From positions 1 through 27,194 of the forward strand of contig JAEXXM010000005.1 in NCBI GenBank assembly GCA_023405815.1: DNA of 27,194 nucleotides, given 5' to 3'. The notes under the pieces are model-generated. The model did no database searches. It was given only the letters and a program-made list of their open reading frames with translations, and was not told where the DNA came from. Of the stretch, positions 15,599 to 25,556 are shown in pieces; the stretch's first letter is position 1; each line of letters begins with the position of its first letter. Source of the stretch: Pseudomonadota bacterium. GTDB taxonomy: Bacteria; Pseudomonadota; Alphaproteobacteria; Rhizobiales; Hyphomicrobiaceae. Made by a program: the position numbers and the translations under genes.

Positions 15599-16834
15599 AT
15601 GAGACGAGTGGTCGTCACGGGCATGGGCATTGTTTCCTCGATAGGAAACAGCTGCCAGGAAGTGCTCGCGTCGCTTCGCGAAGGTAAGTCCGGCATCGTC
15701 CGCGCCGAAAAGTATGCCGAGCTGGGGTTCCGCTGCCAGGTTCACGGCGCCCCGAACATAGACTGGGAATCGCAGGTCCCGCGCAAGCCGCGCCGCTTCA
15801 TGGGCGATGGCGTCGGCTGGAACTATGTCGCTATGGATCAGGCGATCCGCGATGCCGGCCTCGAGGAAAAGGACGTCATCAACGAGCGCACCGGCATCAT
15901 CGTGGGGTCGGGCGGCCCCTCGACCAGGGCCATCGTCGCCGCCGCTGACGTGACGCGCGAGAAGGACCCCAAGAAGGTCGGCCCCTTCGAGGTGCCCAAA
16001 GCCATGTGCTCTGGCCCTTCGGCTGCGCTCGCCACGAGCTTCCAGATCAAGGGCGTCAACTATTCGATCGCCTCGGCCTGCTCTACCTCGGCGCACTGCA
16101 TCGGCAATGCTGCCGAGCTTATTCAATGGGGCAAGCAGGACATCATCTTCGCCGGCGGCTGCGAGGAGCTCGATTGGACTTTGTCGGTCCTATTCGATGC
16201 CATGGGCGCCATGTCGTCGAAGTTCAACGACACGCCGTCCAAGGCTTCACGCGCTTACGACAAGAACCGTGACGGCTTCGTCATCGCCGGCGGTGCCGGC
16301 GTCGTCGTGCTGGAGGAGTATGAGCACGCCAAGGCACGCGGCGCCCGCATCTACGGCGAGGTCGTCGGCTATGGCGCGACCTCCGACGGCTACGACATGG
16401 TTGCCCCGTCCGGCGAAGGCGCGGTGCGCTGCATGCAGCTCGCCATGAAGGGCCTCGACGGCAACGGGGTCGGCGGCAAGATCGACTACATCAACCCGCA
16501 CGGCACCGGCACGCCAATTGGCGACCTGCGCGAGATCGAGGCCATCCGCAAGGTCTTCGCCAATGGCGATGTGCCAAAGATCGCCGCCACCAAGTCGCTC
16601 ACCGGCCATTCGCTCGGCGCCGTCGGCGTGCAGGAGGCGATCTTCTCTCTGCTGATGATGAACAATGGTTTCATCTGCGAGAGCGCCAATATCGAGGAAA
16701 TCGACCCCGAGCTCGCCGATATGCCTATCGTGCGGGAACGGATGGATAATGTTAGCCTTAACTGCGTGATGTCGAACAGTTTCGGGTTCGGCGGCACTAA
16801 TGCCACGCTCGTTTTTCGCCGCGTGACCGGCTAA
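15599..16834 (+). CDS. fabB: Beta-ketoacyl-ACP synthase I
   Basis: 411 residues. It condenses acyl-ACP with malonyl-ACP and is needed to elongate the cis-3-decenoyl product of FabA. Nucleophile Cys161 lies in SACSTSAHC; the two catalytic His lie in NPHGTGTPIGD and KSLTGHSLGA; the C-terminal FGFGGTN glycine loop is present. The start ATG 15599 has AGAGG eight bases upstream, and translation from here opens with RRVVVTGMGIVS, the usual thiolase-fold N-terminus. A longer frame from 15467 overlaps fabA and is not used. Pairing with fabA supports FabB over FabF. Confidence 0.95.
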   Translation: MRRVVVTGMGIVSSIGNSCQEVLASLREGKSGIVRAEKYAELGFRCQVHGAPNIDWESQVPRKPRRFMGDGVGWNYVAMDQAIRDAGLEEKDVINERTGIIVGSGGPSTRAIVAAADVTREKDPKKVGPFEVPKAMCSGPSAALATSFQIKGVNYSIASACSTSAHCIGNAAELIQWGKQDIIFAGGCEELDWTLSVLFDAMGAMSSKFNDTPSKASRAYDKNRDGFVIAGGAGVVVLEEYEHAKARGARIYGEVVGYGATSDGYDMVAPSGEGAVRCMQLAMKGLDGNGVGGKIDYINPHGTGTPIGDLREIEAIRKVFANGDVPKIAATKSLTGHSLGAVGVQEAIFSLLMMNNGFICESANIEEIDPELADMPIVRERMDNVSLNCVMSNSFGFGGTNATLVFRRVTG

Positions 16835-16946
16835 AACGGCCCAAAGGCTGTCAAGTCGGGAACAGCGAGCCGCGCGCAATCGGCTGAAGAACGCGCGGGC
16901 GCCATCCGGCTCGCCGAAACCACATTCAGGAACGACAGGAACTCCC

Positions 16947-17810
16947 ATGACCGAAATCGATCTCGCCAAACCTGGTCCGATCATGGCTGGCAAGCGCGGG
17001 CTCATCATGGGCGTCGCCAACGAGCGCTCTATCGCCTGGGGCATCGCCCGCATTCTTGCCGGACAGGGTGCCGAGCTCGCCTTCACCTACCAGGACGGTG
17101 CGTTTGGCCGCCGCGCGCTGCCGCTGGCGAAGACGCTCGGTGCCGAGATCATAGAGCCCTGCAATGTCCTCGACCTCGACAGCGTCGACCGCGTCTTCGC
17201 ACGCATCAAGGAGACCTGGGGCAACCTCGACTTCGTCGTCCACGCTCTCGCCTACTCCGACCCGCGCGAGCTCTCCGGCCGCTACGTCAACACGACGCGC
17301 GAGAACTTCTCCAACACCATGGTGATCTCGTGCTTCTCGTTCACCGAGGTGGCCAAGCGCGCCATTCCGCTGATGCAGAACGGCGGCTCGTTGCTAACGC
17401 TCAGCTACGGTGGCGCCACGAAGTCGGTGCCCTCTTACAATGTCATGGGCGTCGCTAAGGCCGCACTCGAAGCATCCGTCCGCTATCTCGCCGCTGACCT
17501 CGGACCGCAGAACATCCGCGTCAACGCGCTCTCGGCCGGCCCGATGCGCACGCTTTCGGGCGCCGGCGTCTCGGACGCTCGCGTCATCTTCAACTTCCAG
17601 AAAGAGAACGCGCCGCTGCGCCGCACGCCGACCCTCAACGAGGTTGGTGGCTCGGCGCTCTATCTGCTTTCCGACATGTCGGGAGCGGTTACGGGCGAAG
17701 TGCACTTCGTCGACTGCGGCTATTCCACCGTCGCCATGCCGAGCCTCGAAGCGCTGAAGCAGCTCGACGCTGATGCCTCGCGCCGCTCGCCGCCGGAAGC
17801 CGCGGAATAG
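16947..17810 (+). CDS. fabI: Enoyl-ACP reductase (NADH), FabI type
   Basis: 287 residues, slightly longer than the usual 260-270 because of a 20-residue polar C-terminal tail. It reduces trans-2-enoyl-ACP, the last step of each elongation round. Seen: the FabI-type cofactor start GLIMGVANERSIAWGIA (18-34), catalytic Tyr and Lys in SYNVMGVAK (Y164, K171, Y-x6-K), and a second tyrosine at 154 (SYGG). AGGA lies eight bases before the start ATG. It lies 112 bases after fabB. A hairpin follows the stop codon. FabI is the target class of triclosan. Confidence 0.95.
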   Translation: MTEIDLAKPGPIMAGKRGLIMGVANERSIAWGIARILAGQGAELAFTYQDGAFGRRALPLAKTLGAEIIEPCNVLDLDSVDRVFARIKETWGNLDFVVHALAYSDPRELSGRYVNTTRENFSNTMVISCFSFTEVAKRAIPLMQNGGSLLTLSYGGATKSVPSYNVMGVAKAALEASVRYLAADLGPQNIRVNALSAGPMRTLSGAGVSDARVIFNFQKENAPLRRTPTLNEVGGSALYLLSDMSGAVTGEVHFVDCGYSTVAMPSLEALKQLDADASRRSPPEAAE

Positions 17811-17828
17811 CCGCGATCCGATGCCTAT

Positions 17829-17861
17829 GCTGGCGGCCACGTTGCCGCCAGCTTCTCTTCC
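17829..17861 (+). terminator. Probable terminator after fabI
   Basis: A nine-bp stem, GCTGGCGGC (17829-17837) and GCCGCCAGC (17844-17852), has a six-base loop and is followed by the weak T-rich tract TTCTCTTCC. It closes the fabA-fabB-fabI operon; the poor T-tract lowers confidence. Confidence 0.6.
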
Positions 17862-17905
17862 ATCGAGCATCTTGACGATCTGACGATGCCGGCTCACACA
17901 CGCGC

Positions 17906-18757
17906 ATGATCGGCGTTTTCGATTCAGGCCTGGGCGGACTGACGGTGCTGCGCGCGCTCGTCGACCGATTCTCCGACAAGTCGTTCCTCTACCTGGGGGA
18001 CCATGCCAACGTACCGTATGGCAATCGCCCGTCGGACGAGGTCATCGATCTGACGCGCGCTTCCGTCGAGGCGCTGTTCTCGCAAGGCTGCAAGCTCGTC
18101 CTGCTCGGCTGCAACACCGCTACTGCCGTCGCCGCCCGCCACCTGCAGCAGAATTGGCTCCCGGCGAGCCCCTGGCGCGGACACAACGTGCTCGGCATCG
18201 TCGCCCCCACGGTAGAAGCCGCCACGCAAACTCCGTGGGCCGTGTCCTCTCCCCAATATCCGCAGAAGTACAACACCGACGTCGTCGCCGTGTTCGGCAC
18301 CACGCGCACTATCGCCTCGGGCGTCTACCCCGAGGAGATCCGCAAGCGCTGCCCGCGCGTCACCGTCGTGCAGCAGGTCTGCGCGGGCCTCGCCGGCGCC
18401 ATCGAGGAAGAGGCACCCGAATCCGAGCTGGAGCGCCTCGTCGTCGAAGGCGTTGAAGGCCTTCTCGCACAGACGAACGGCTTGCCGCCGCACCGCGCCA
18501 TCCTCGGCTGCACCCACTTCCCGCTGGTGGAGCACCTGTTCCGCCGCCACCTGCCGCCGTTCACCCGCATCCTGTCTCAGCCAGAGGTAGTCGCCGACAG
18601 CCTCGAAGATTACCTCGCGCGCCACCCGCGCTATCTCGAAGGCCACAACGGCGCCTCGCTGACACTGCTCACGACCGCGAGCGATCCCGCCGGGATCAGT
18701 GCCAGAGCCCGTGTGTTCTGGCCCGAGGTCGCCGCCTTCGATCTCTCCGCCGCCTAA
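17906..18757 (+). CDS. murI: Glutamate racemase
   Basis: 283 residues. It interconverts L- and D-glutamate to supply peptidoglycan synthesis. Both catalytic cysteines are in their motifs, GCNTAT (C69) and GCTHFPL (C202), with the N-terminal FDSGLGG (Asp6, Ser7) and the VPYG loop. A stretch of about 18 residues (108-125: QTPWAVSSPQYPQKYNTD) lies before the VFGTTRTI strand where typical MurI has only a short turn, so this is an insertion variant. ATG 17906 has no obvious Shine-Dalgarno. It follows fabI on the same strand after a hairpin. Confidence 0.9.
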   Translation: MIGVFDSGLGGLTVLRALVDRFSDKSFLYLGDHANVPYGNRPSDEVIDLTRASVEALFSQGCKLVLLGCNTATAVAARHLQQNWLPASPWRGHNVLGIVAPTVEAATQTPWAVSSPQYPQKYNTDVVAVFGTTRTIASGVYPEEIRKRCPRVTVVQQVCAGLAGAIEEEAPESELERLVVEGVEGLLAQTNGLPPHRAILGCTHFPLVEHLFRRHLPPFTRILSQPEVVADSLEDYLARHPRYLEGHNGASLTLLTTASDPAGISARARVFWPEVAAFDLSAA

Positions 18758-18774
18758 CAATGTGCTCTTACGCA

Positions 18775-18824
18775 CTTGGGCCGCGAAGCGGGCGAGGGCC
18801 CAAGGGCCCCGGCGCGAGCGCCGG
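18775..18824 (+). terminator. Hairpins downstream of murI (possible terminator, part of repeat A)
   Basis: An eight-bp stem, CTTGGGCC (18775-18782) with GGCCCAAG (18797-18804), is followed by a seven-bp stem with a two-base loop, CCGGCGC-ga-GCGCCGG (18809-18824). There is no T-tract, so termination is uncertain; the hairpins continue directly into dispersed repeat copy A. Confidence 0.45.
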
Positions 18825-18826
18825 CC

Positions 18827-18880
18827 ATCGGCTCACGCGACAACGGCCGCAAACAAAGCCTCTCTCAGCGCGTGTCACCT
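18827..18880 (-). repeat. Dispersed intergenic repeat, copy A
   Basis: Matches copy B (12419-12472) at about 46 of 55 positions with one gap. In both places the unit lies just past the 3' end of a minus-strand gene and in the same orientation relative to it. Here it is preceded on the minus strand by the csoR terminator and continues into two strong hairpins. Confidence 0.65.
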
Positions 18881-18883
18881 GGT

Positions 18884-18915
18884 AAAAGAGCGCGCCGAGC
18901 TACCGCTCGGCGCGC
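18884..18915 (-). terminator. Rho-independent terminator of csoR, overlapping the stop codon
   Basis: On the minus strand GCGCGCCGAGC (18915-18905) and GCTCGGCGCGC (18900-18890) pair over 11 bp around a four-base loop, followed by TCTTTT. The csoR stop codon (18902-18900) lies in the loop and last stem base. Confidence 0.85.
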
Positions 18916-19175
18916 GCGAAGACTTCCATCAGCTCGGCCACCTTTTGACGCTGCTCATTGGCGTCGCCGCTCGCGATGGCATGCTCGACACAATGAGCGA
19001 CGTGATCCCGCAGCACCTCGTCTTCGACGCGGCGCAATGCTGCCCGTATCGCCGAAAGCTGGGTGAGCACGTCGATGCAGTAACGATCCTCTGCGACCAT
19101 GCGCGCAACCCCGCGCACTTGGCCCTCGATCCGGCTGAGGCGTTTGAGACAGGAGTTCTTGGCTTCCGTTCGCAT
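18900..19175 (-). CDS. csoR: CsoR-type copper-sensing repressor
   Basis: 91 residues from ATG 19175, the usual CsoR length. The all-helical DUF156 family is clear from LKRLSRIEGQVRGVARMV near the N-terminus. The metal-site pattern is Cys33, His58, Cys62, with spacing 25 and 4, which is the Cu(I) Cys-His-Cys set of CsoR, not the RcnR (nickel/cobalt) set. It should leave its operator when Cu(I) binds, releasing copA transcription. ATG 19184 is an alternative start that would add three residues. It is divergent from copA over the shared palindrome. Confidence 0.9.
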   Translation of the reverse strand: MRTEAKNSCLKRLSRIEGQVRGVARMVAEDRYCIDVLTQLSAIRAALRRVEDEVLRDHVAHCVEHAIASGDANEQRQKVAELMEVFARAER

Positions 19176-19177
19176 GA

Positions 19178-19210
19178 TTGACATATACCCCCAGGGGGTA
19201 TACTGGTCAA
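19178..19210. promoter_or_regulatory. Bidirectional csoR/copA promoter with palindromic CsoR operator
   Basis: The core ATACCCCC-a-GGGGGTAT (19185-19201) is a near-perfect palindrome like known G-tract CsoR operators. Plus strand: TTGACA (19178-19183) and TATACT (19199-19204) flank it with a 15-bp spacer for copA. Minus strand: TTGACC (19210-19205) and TATATG (19187-19182) with a 17-bp spacer would start csoR transcription next to its ATG. A repressor bound here would block both promoters. Confidence 0.75.
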
Positions 19211-19236
19211 CAAGCTGTTGCCCCATGGAGTCGTCC

Positions 19237-21606
<2,370 letters not shown>

Positions 21607-21701
21607 CGGCCAGTTCCATCGCATTTCCGCGGGCATTTTGGCCCGACCTTAAGAGGACGGGCAGCAGGCTGGCTGAGGCGGTCCCAAGGTAGAGCGGTGC
21701 T

Positions 21702-22700
21702 ATGGGTATCCTGTCCTATCCGCTACGCCATTGGCGTGGCGACTACAGTCTCTGGCTCAGCTTCTGGATAAGCTTCGTTCTGCTTTTCGCCGCCGCCGTA
21801 GCTGGCTTCTATTATATCCTCGGGAATTTGGGCGATGATTTCGAACCGGTAACCGGCATTCGAGTCATCGTGGGCGGATTGCTGGTGCTATGCACGCTTT
21901 TCGTTTGGCAAAGCGTCGGCGTGTGGCGATCGGCCAAACGAAGGCGTCAAGCTGGCGGAGGACGCATCGTTTCTTTCCTGACCGTCGCCGGACTTCTCGC
22001 GGGCCTCACCGCCATCGTCCTCAACGTGGCCGTCGCACGGCCGATGTTGAACATGCTCGGCGAGATTGCTGCCGGGCGCGATGCGATTTCGCGTGCCGGT
22101 TATCGCATCGCGCTCGGTTCCGACCGCTTGATCATCTACGGGGCGATCACCTACGGCGTTGACAGAAAGCTCTCAGACATCCTCGATGCCAGACCGTCGA
22201 TCCGACTGGTGCAGCTTGAAAGCACTGGCGGTCACAGAGGGGCTGGGCTCCGCCTCGCGCGCGTGATTCTCGGCCGCGGATTGGACACGACCACAATGCA
22301 CTCGTGCTCGAGCGCCTGCACATTTGCCTTTCTCGCTGGCCGCGAGCGGAGTCTTGCTCCCAAGGCCAAGCTCGGGTTCCATTCGGCAGGAATGCGCTAT
22401 GCGCCCAAGGGGCTCGATGAAAGAGGGATGTTGGCGGCAACGAAGCGTGCGCAAGCCTCGATGCAGCGCTTCTATGCTGAAAGAGGCTTGCCCGCCGCCT
22501 TCATCGACCGCGTTCTGGCGACCCCGGACCAGACGATGTGGTTTCCGAGCCGCGAGGAGCTATTGCAGGCCGGCGTCATCACTACGCAAGAGGCTGGAAA
22601 AAGCCCTGAGCCTGCATCTGCGGCAAATGCCGCGGCCAACACGGCGCGGTTCAGCGACGAAAATAGCGCCGCCTCGATAAAAGAAGGCCGGCAGCGCTGA
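21702..22700 (+). CDS. Membrane-anchored ClpP-like (COG3904-type) predicted serine protease
   Basis: 332 residues. Three transmembrane segments (about 19-40, 52-73, 89-111) precede a soluble domain. That domain looks like the ClpP-fold COG3904 periplasmic proteins: beta-strand VQLESTGG (170-177, oxyanion-type SxGG), GLRLARVI helix, then CSSACTFAFLAG (202-213; Ser204 the likely nucleophile) and GFHSAG (His227). The C-terminal 35 residues are Ala/Glu/Ser-rich and likely disordered. The function is unknown; membrane-bound relatives are often described as signal-peptide-peptidase-like or NfeD-type. It follows copA by about 95 bases, but a link to copper is not shown. The stop codon lies inside a convergent hairpin. 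Confidence 0.7.
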   Translation: MGILSYPLRHWRGDYSLWLSFWISFVLLFAAAVAGFYYILGNLGDDFEPVTGIRVIVGGLLVLCTLFVWQSVGVWRSAKRRRQAGGGRIVSFLTVAGLLAGLTAIVLNVAVARPMLNMLGEIAAGRDAISRAGYRIALGSDRLIIYGAITYGVDRKLSDILDARPSIRLVQLESTGGHRGAGLRLARVILGRGLDTTTMHSCSSACTFAFLAGRERSLAPKAKLGFHSAGMRYAPKGLDERGMLAATKRAQASMQRFYAERGLPAAFIDRVLATPDQTMWFPSREELLQAGVITTQEAGKSPEPASAANAAANTARFSDENSAASIKEGRQR

Positions 22701-22713
22701 GCGCCGCCGGCCT
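22685..22713. terminator. Convergent hairpin between ClpP-like and Spy-like genes
   Basis: AGGCCGGC (22685-22692) pairs with GCCGGCCT (22706-22713); inside, GCGC pairs with GCGC around TGA, which is the stop codon of the ClpP-like gene. No T-tract on either side. It could end transcription from both directions. Confidence 0.5.
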
Positions 22714-22737
22714 CCGAGACGTGCCGCCTCGCCTGGC

Positions 22738-24195
22738 TTACTGGCTCGGCATGGTATTGAAGCGCGCCTTCTGCTCGTCGGAGAGCGAGTCATAGAAGCC
22801 GACGAGCGCCGGACGCACCTCGTTCATCGCCGTGACTGTCGCCTTGAGGCGCTTGTCCATGGCGTCGAGCCGCGCCTCGGTCGACCCCGGGATCTGCGCC
22901 GGGCACGTCGCCTGCAGCATCGCCGCCGCCTTGGCGGAGACGTTGTCGAGCTGGTCGAGAGCTTCCTTCTGCCTCTCGTCCGGATCGACCGTGGCGATGA
23001 TCTCCTGCGTCGGGACGTTGATGAACTCCTGGTTCTGCGTCGAGCAGAGCTGCGCCGGGCTCGTCGCCTTGTCGCCGCCGAGCGCATCGAGCTTGGCACG
23101 CTGGTCGGCCGACAGCGATCCGTCAAACTTCGCCAGCGGTGCACGCACGAGATCTAGCCCCTGCACCATCGCGTCGAGACGCTTCTGCAGCGCGTCGAGA
23201 CGGCCGACCGGCGTCAGCGGCGGCGAGCTGGGGCACGATGCCTTGAGGATGCCCTCGGCCTTGCTCGAGGCCGCCTCCAGTGCCTTCAGATCGGAGAGTT
23301 GGTCGCCATTCGGATTGACGCTCGCCTGGATCTTGTCGATCGGCAGCCCGCCGACGCCCGGCGCAAAGCCGGCACAGGTGGCCATTTCCGGATTGGCGCT
23401 GTCGTCTTGAGCTACAGGCGTAGCTGCCGGCGTAGTCGCTTCACTGCTGCTCGAAGGCCCTGAGCTGTAGACGTCCTGATGCGACTCGCGCGCATAGACA
23501 TAGTTGCTGTCTTGCAGCGTCCACGCCGTCGCGCCGTATCCCCCCGACGGCCACGCATAGGCGCCGTACGGCCAGAACAGCCCGCCCATGATGTAATCGA
23601 CGCTATAATTCCAGAACGGTGCCGATGCCGCATACGGCCACCAGGCGAACGACCACATGTCGCCCCAGGCGAATGGCCAGAACACGCCGCCGGCCCAGCC
23701 CCAGCGGCAGTTGTAGCAATTGAAGTTGCGGGCGTTCCAATTGTTGTTCCAGAACGCGTTGTGATCCCAGCGGCCGGCGTTCACCGGCTGGTGCCAGTTG
23801 TTCCAGTGCTGCGCGAGATCATCCCGGCGATCGGCGGCGCGCTGCTCGGCGTCGCGAAGATCATCCGCCCGCTGATCGGCATCCCGGTGACCGTCGGCCC
23901 GGTGATCATCCGCGTCACGGCGGTCATCGGCCGCCCGGTGATCGTCCGGCATATGGCGGTCGTCCATGCGCGGCTCGTGCATCTCAGGACGCATCTCCGG
24001 GTGGAACTCGGGCCGGAAGTCGCGCATGCCGCCGCCGAAGTCACGCATTCCGCCGAAGTGGCCACCGCCGAACCCGCCACCGAAGCCGCCAAAATGACCA
24101 CCACCAAAGCCGCCGCGCGCCGCCGCATCGGTCGCGAGCCCGAGCGCACTCATGGAAATCGTTGCCGCCAGCGCAAGAGCCGTGCTGCGAATCAT
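22738..24195 (-). CDS. Exported Spy/CpxP-like (LTXXQ) protein with duplicated domain and low-complexity N-terminus
   Basis: 485 residues. Signal peptide (cleaved near AAA-RGG, residue 26), then an FGGG/His repeat region (27-60), a Met/Pro/His section, a very charged Asp/Arg/His tract (78-127), and an aromatic Trp/Tyr-rich section (about 128-225) with a CYNC pair. The C-terminal half is two copies of one alpha-helical unit (about 274-372 and 384-482), each ending in an LTXXQ-like motif, LSADQ (361-365) and LSDEQ (471-475). Spy/CpxP proteins are periplasmic chaperones or metal-stress sensors. ATG 24195 has GGAGG eight bases upstream. The chaperone role is inferred. Confidence 0.75.
   Translation of the reverse strand: MIRSTALALAATISMSALGLATDAAARGGFGGGHFGGFGGGFGGGHFGGMRDFGGGMRDFRPEFHPEMRPEMHEPRMDDRHMPDDHRAADDRRDADDHRADGHRDADQRADDLRDAEQRAADRRDDLAQHWNNWHQPVNAGRWDHNAFWNNNWNARNFNCYNCRWGWAGGVFWPFAWGDMWSFAWWPYAASAPFWNYSVDYIMGGLFWPYGAYAWPSGGYGATAWTLQDSNYVYARESHQDVYSSGPSSSSEATTPAATPVAQDDSANPEMATCAGFAPGVGGLPIDKIQASVNPNGDQLSDLKALEAASSKAEGILKASCPSSPPLTPVGRLDALQKRLDAMVQGLDLVRAPLAKFDGSLSADQRAKLDALGGDKATSPAQLCSTQNQEFINVPTQEIIATVDPDERQKEALDQLDNVSAKAAAMLQATCPAQIPGSTEARLDAMDKRLKATVTAMNEVRPALVGFYDSLSDEQKARFNTMPSQ
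24055..24117. repeat. Low-complexity FGGG-coding tandem repeats
   Basis: Short imperfect repeats around GCCACCGCCGAA-type units encode the FGGG/HFGG stretch of the Spy-like protein (residues 27-47). They are coding and in frame; unit number may vary between strains. Confidence 0.6.
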
Positions 24196-24528
24196 GAATT
24201 TTCCTCCGGGAATCTGACGCCTCGCGCCGGCTTTTCCGCCGGCGTCCGTTGGCTGAGATACCGGAGAAGGTATGACGAGAGGCTCAGCGCCGCGGGCTGA
24301 CCTCGGGGCAGCGCAAACAAAGGCTTCAGGAGGTCGCTGCAAGTGTCGTCATCGCGGCAACCACTCCTCAGGAGTTGGCTGTCGGCCCTTTTTTCCGCGC
24401 CGGAACCCGGATTTTGTGCGCCTACGTCGTCATGCCACTGGTACTGAAGCCCTTGCGGCACGATATGACGCTCCCCAATGGGCCCCTGCGCCGCTATTGA
24501 TCCATTAACGGATCAGCCGGGAGAGACG
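24196..24528. other. 333-bp divergent intergenic region
   Basis: Between the Spy-like gene (-) and aguA (+). It holds the leader hairpin CGCCGGC-ttttcc-GCCGGCG (24225-24244) directly upstream of the Spy-like ribosome site, an imperfect dyad CCACTCCT-ca-GGAGTTGG (24361-24378) followed a little later by TTTTTT, and no supported gene. Promoters for both genes must lie here, but I could not define them. Confidence 0.5.
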
Positions 24529-25551
24529 ATGCTGCCAGATGTGACCGAGACGACCATTGCCGTTCCGCCCGAGTGGGCACTGCTCAAGGCAGTCTGGACG
24601 GCGTGGCCGGCCGACCCCGACGAGTGGAATGGCGATCTCGAGGCGCCGCGCCGCGACGTGGCCGCGCTGGTGCACGCCCTCAGCGAGGCCAATACCGTGC
24701 GACTCCTTGTCAACGGCCCGGAGGCCGAGGCTTCCGCGCGCGCGGCGCTCGCCGGCGCCGCCGAGCTCGTCAAGGCTCGCTACGGCGATATCTGGCTGCG
24801 TGATACCGGCCCTATCTTCGCCCGCACGCACCTCGGCCCGGTGGCCCTGCGCTTTGCGACGAATAGCTGGGGCGGCAAGTACGACCTCCCCGACGACGCG
24901 ACGGTCGGCGACGACATCGCGCGCATAGCCGACGTGCCCGTCCGGCGCTTCGACTTCGTGCTCGAGGGCGGCGCCGTCGACCACGACGGCGAGGGCACCA
25001 TCCTCACGACGCGCCAGACGCTTCTCAACCCAAACCGAAATGGCTGGACCAAGGAGCAGGCCGAGGCGGCTCTTGCCGAGGCGTTCGGCGCGCGCAAGGT
25101 GATCTGGATCGACGAAGGCCTGAAGAACGACCACACCGACGGCCACATCGACAACATCGCCCGCTTCGTCGGCCCCGGACGCGTGGTCTGCCAGGCGCCT
25201 GCGGGCGACGATGATCCCAATGCCGAGACGCTGAATGCCATCGCCGGCACGCTGGAGGCCGCAACCGATGCCGCCGGTCGCAGGCTGGAGGTGACGCGCA
25301 TCCCGGGCGTCGGCCTCTACCGCAACGCGCTCGGCGACGTCTCGCCAGCTTCGCACATGAACTTCATCATCGCCAACAGTCTTGTGATCGTGCCGGTCTA
25401 CGGAACGCCGACACAGGATGCCGCCCTCGCGGCCCTGCAGAAGGTGTTCCCCGACCATAAGGTGCTCGGCGTTCCCTCCAAGGGTCTGCTCGGCTGCGGC
25501 ATTGCCGGAGGCGGATCGTTCCACTGCATCACTCAGCAGGAGCCGCGCTAG
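24529..25551 (+). CDS. aguA: Agmatine deiminase
   Basis: 340 residues. It hydrolyses agmatine to N-carbamoylputrescine and ammonia, the first step of this putrescine route. Guanidino-group-modifying fold features are present: WLRDTGP (89-95), EGGAVDHDG (146-154), NDHTDGHIDN (200-209) and the catalytic Cys in GGGSFHCITQQ (C333). ATG 24529 has GGGAGAG four bases upstream; an earlier in-frame ATG at 24478 lacks family similarity. aguB follows after five bases. Confidence 0.95.
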   Translation: MLPDVTETTIAVPPEWALLKAVWTAWPADPDEWNGDLEAPRRDVAALVHALSEANTVRLLVNGPEAEASARAALAGAAELVKARYGDIWLRDTGPIFARTHLGPVALRFATNSWGGKYDLPDDATVGDDIARIADVPVRRFDFVLEGGAVDHDGEGTILTTRQTLLNPNRNGWTKEQAEAALAEAFGARKVIWIDEGLKNDHTDGHIDNIARFVGPGRVVCQAPAGDDDPNAETLNAIAGTLEAATDAAGRRLEVTRIPGVGLYRNALGDVSPASHMNFIIANSLVIVPVYGTPTQDAALAALQKVFPDHKVLGVPSKGLLGCGIAGGGSFHCITQQEPR

Positions 25552-25556
25552 TTAGA

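Noticed and set aside
18780..18882. Minus-strand short peptide frame with a TRAER..FVCG..C pattern, also in copy B
   Set aside because: The similarity is explained by the DNA repeat; there is no start codon with a ribosome site and the frame ends differently in each copy.
23479..24300. 273-residue plus-strand frame rich in Val, Ile and Pro
   Set aside because: It mirrors the low-complexity blocks of the Spy-like gene, which has a signal peptide and a strong ribosome site.
24308..24325. Possible third fragment of the 55-bp repeat (CGCAAACAAAG)
   Set aside because: Only about 11 bases match and the flanks do not align; likely chance.
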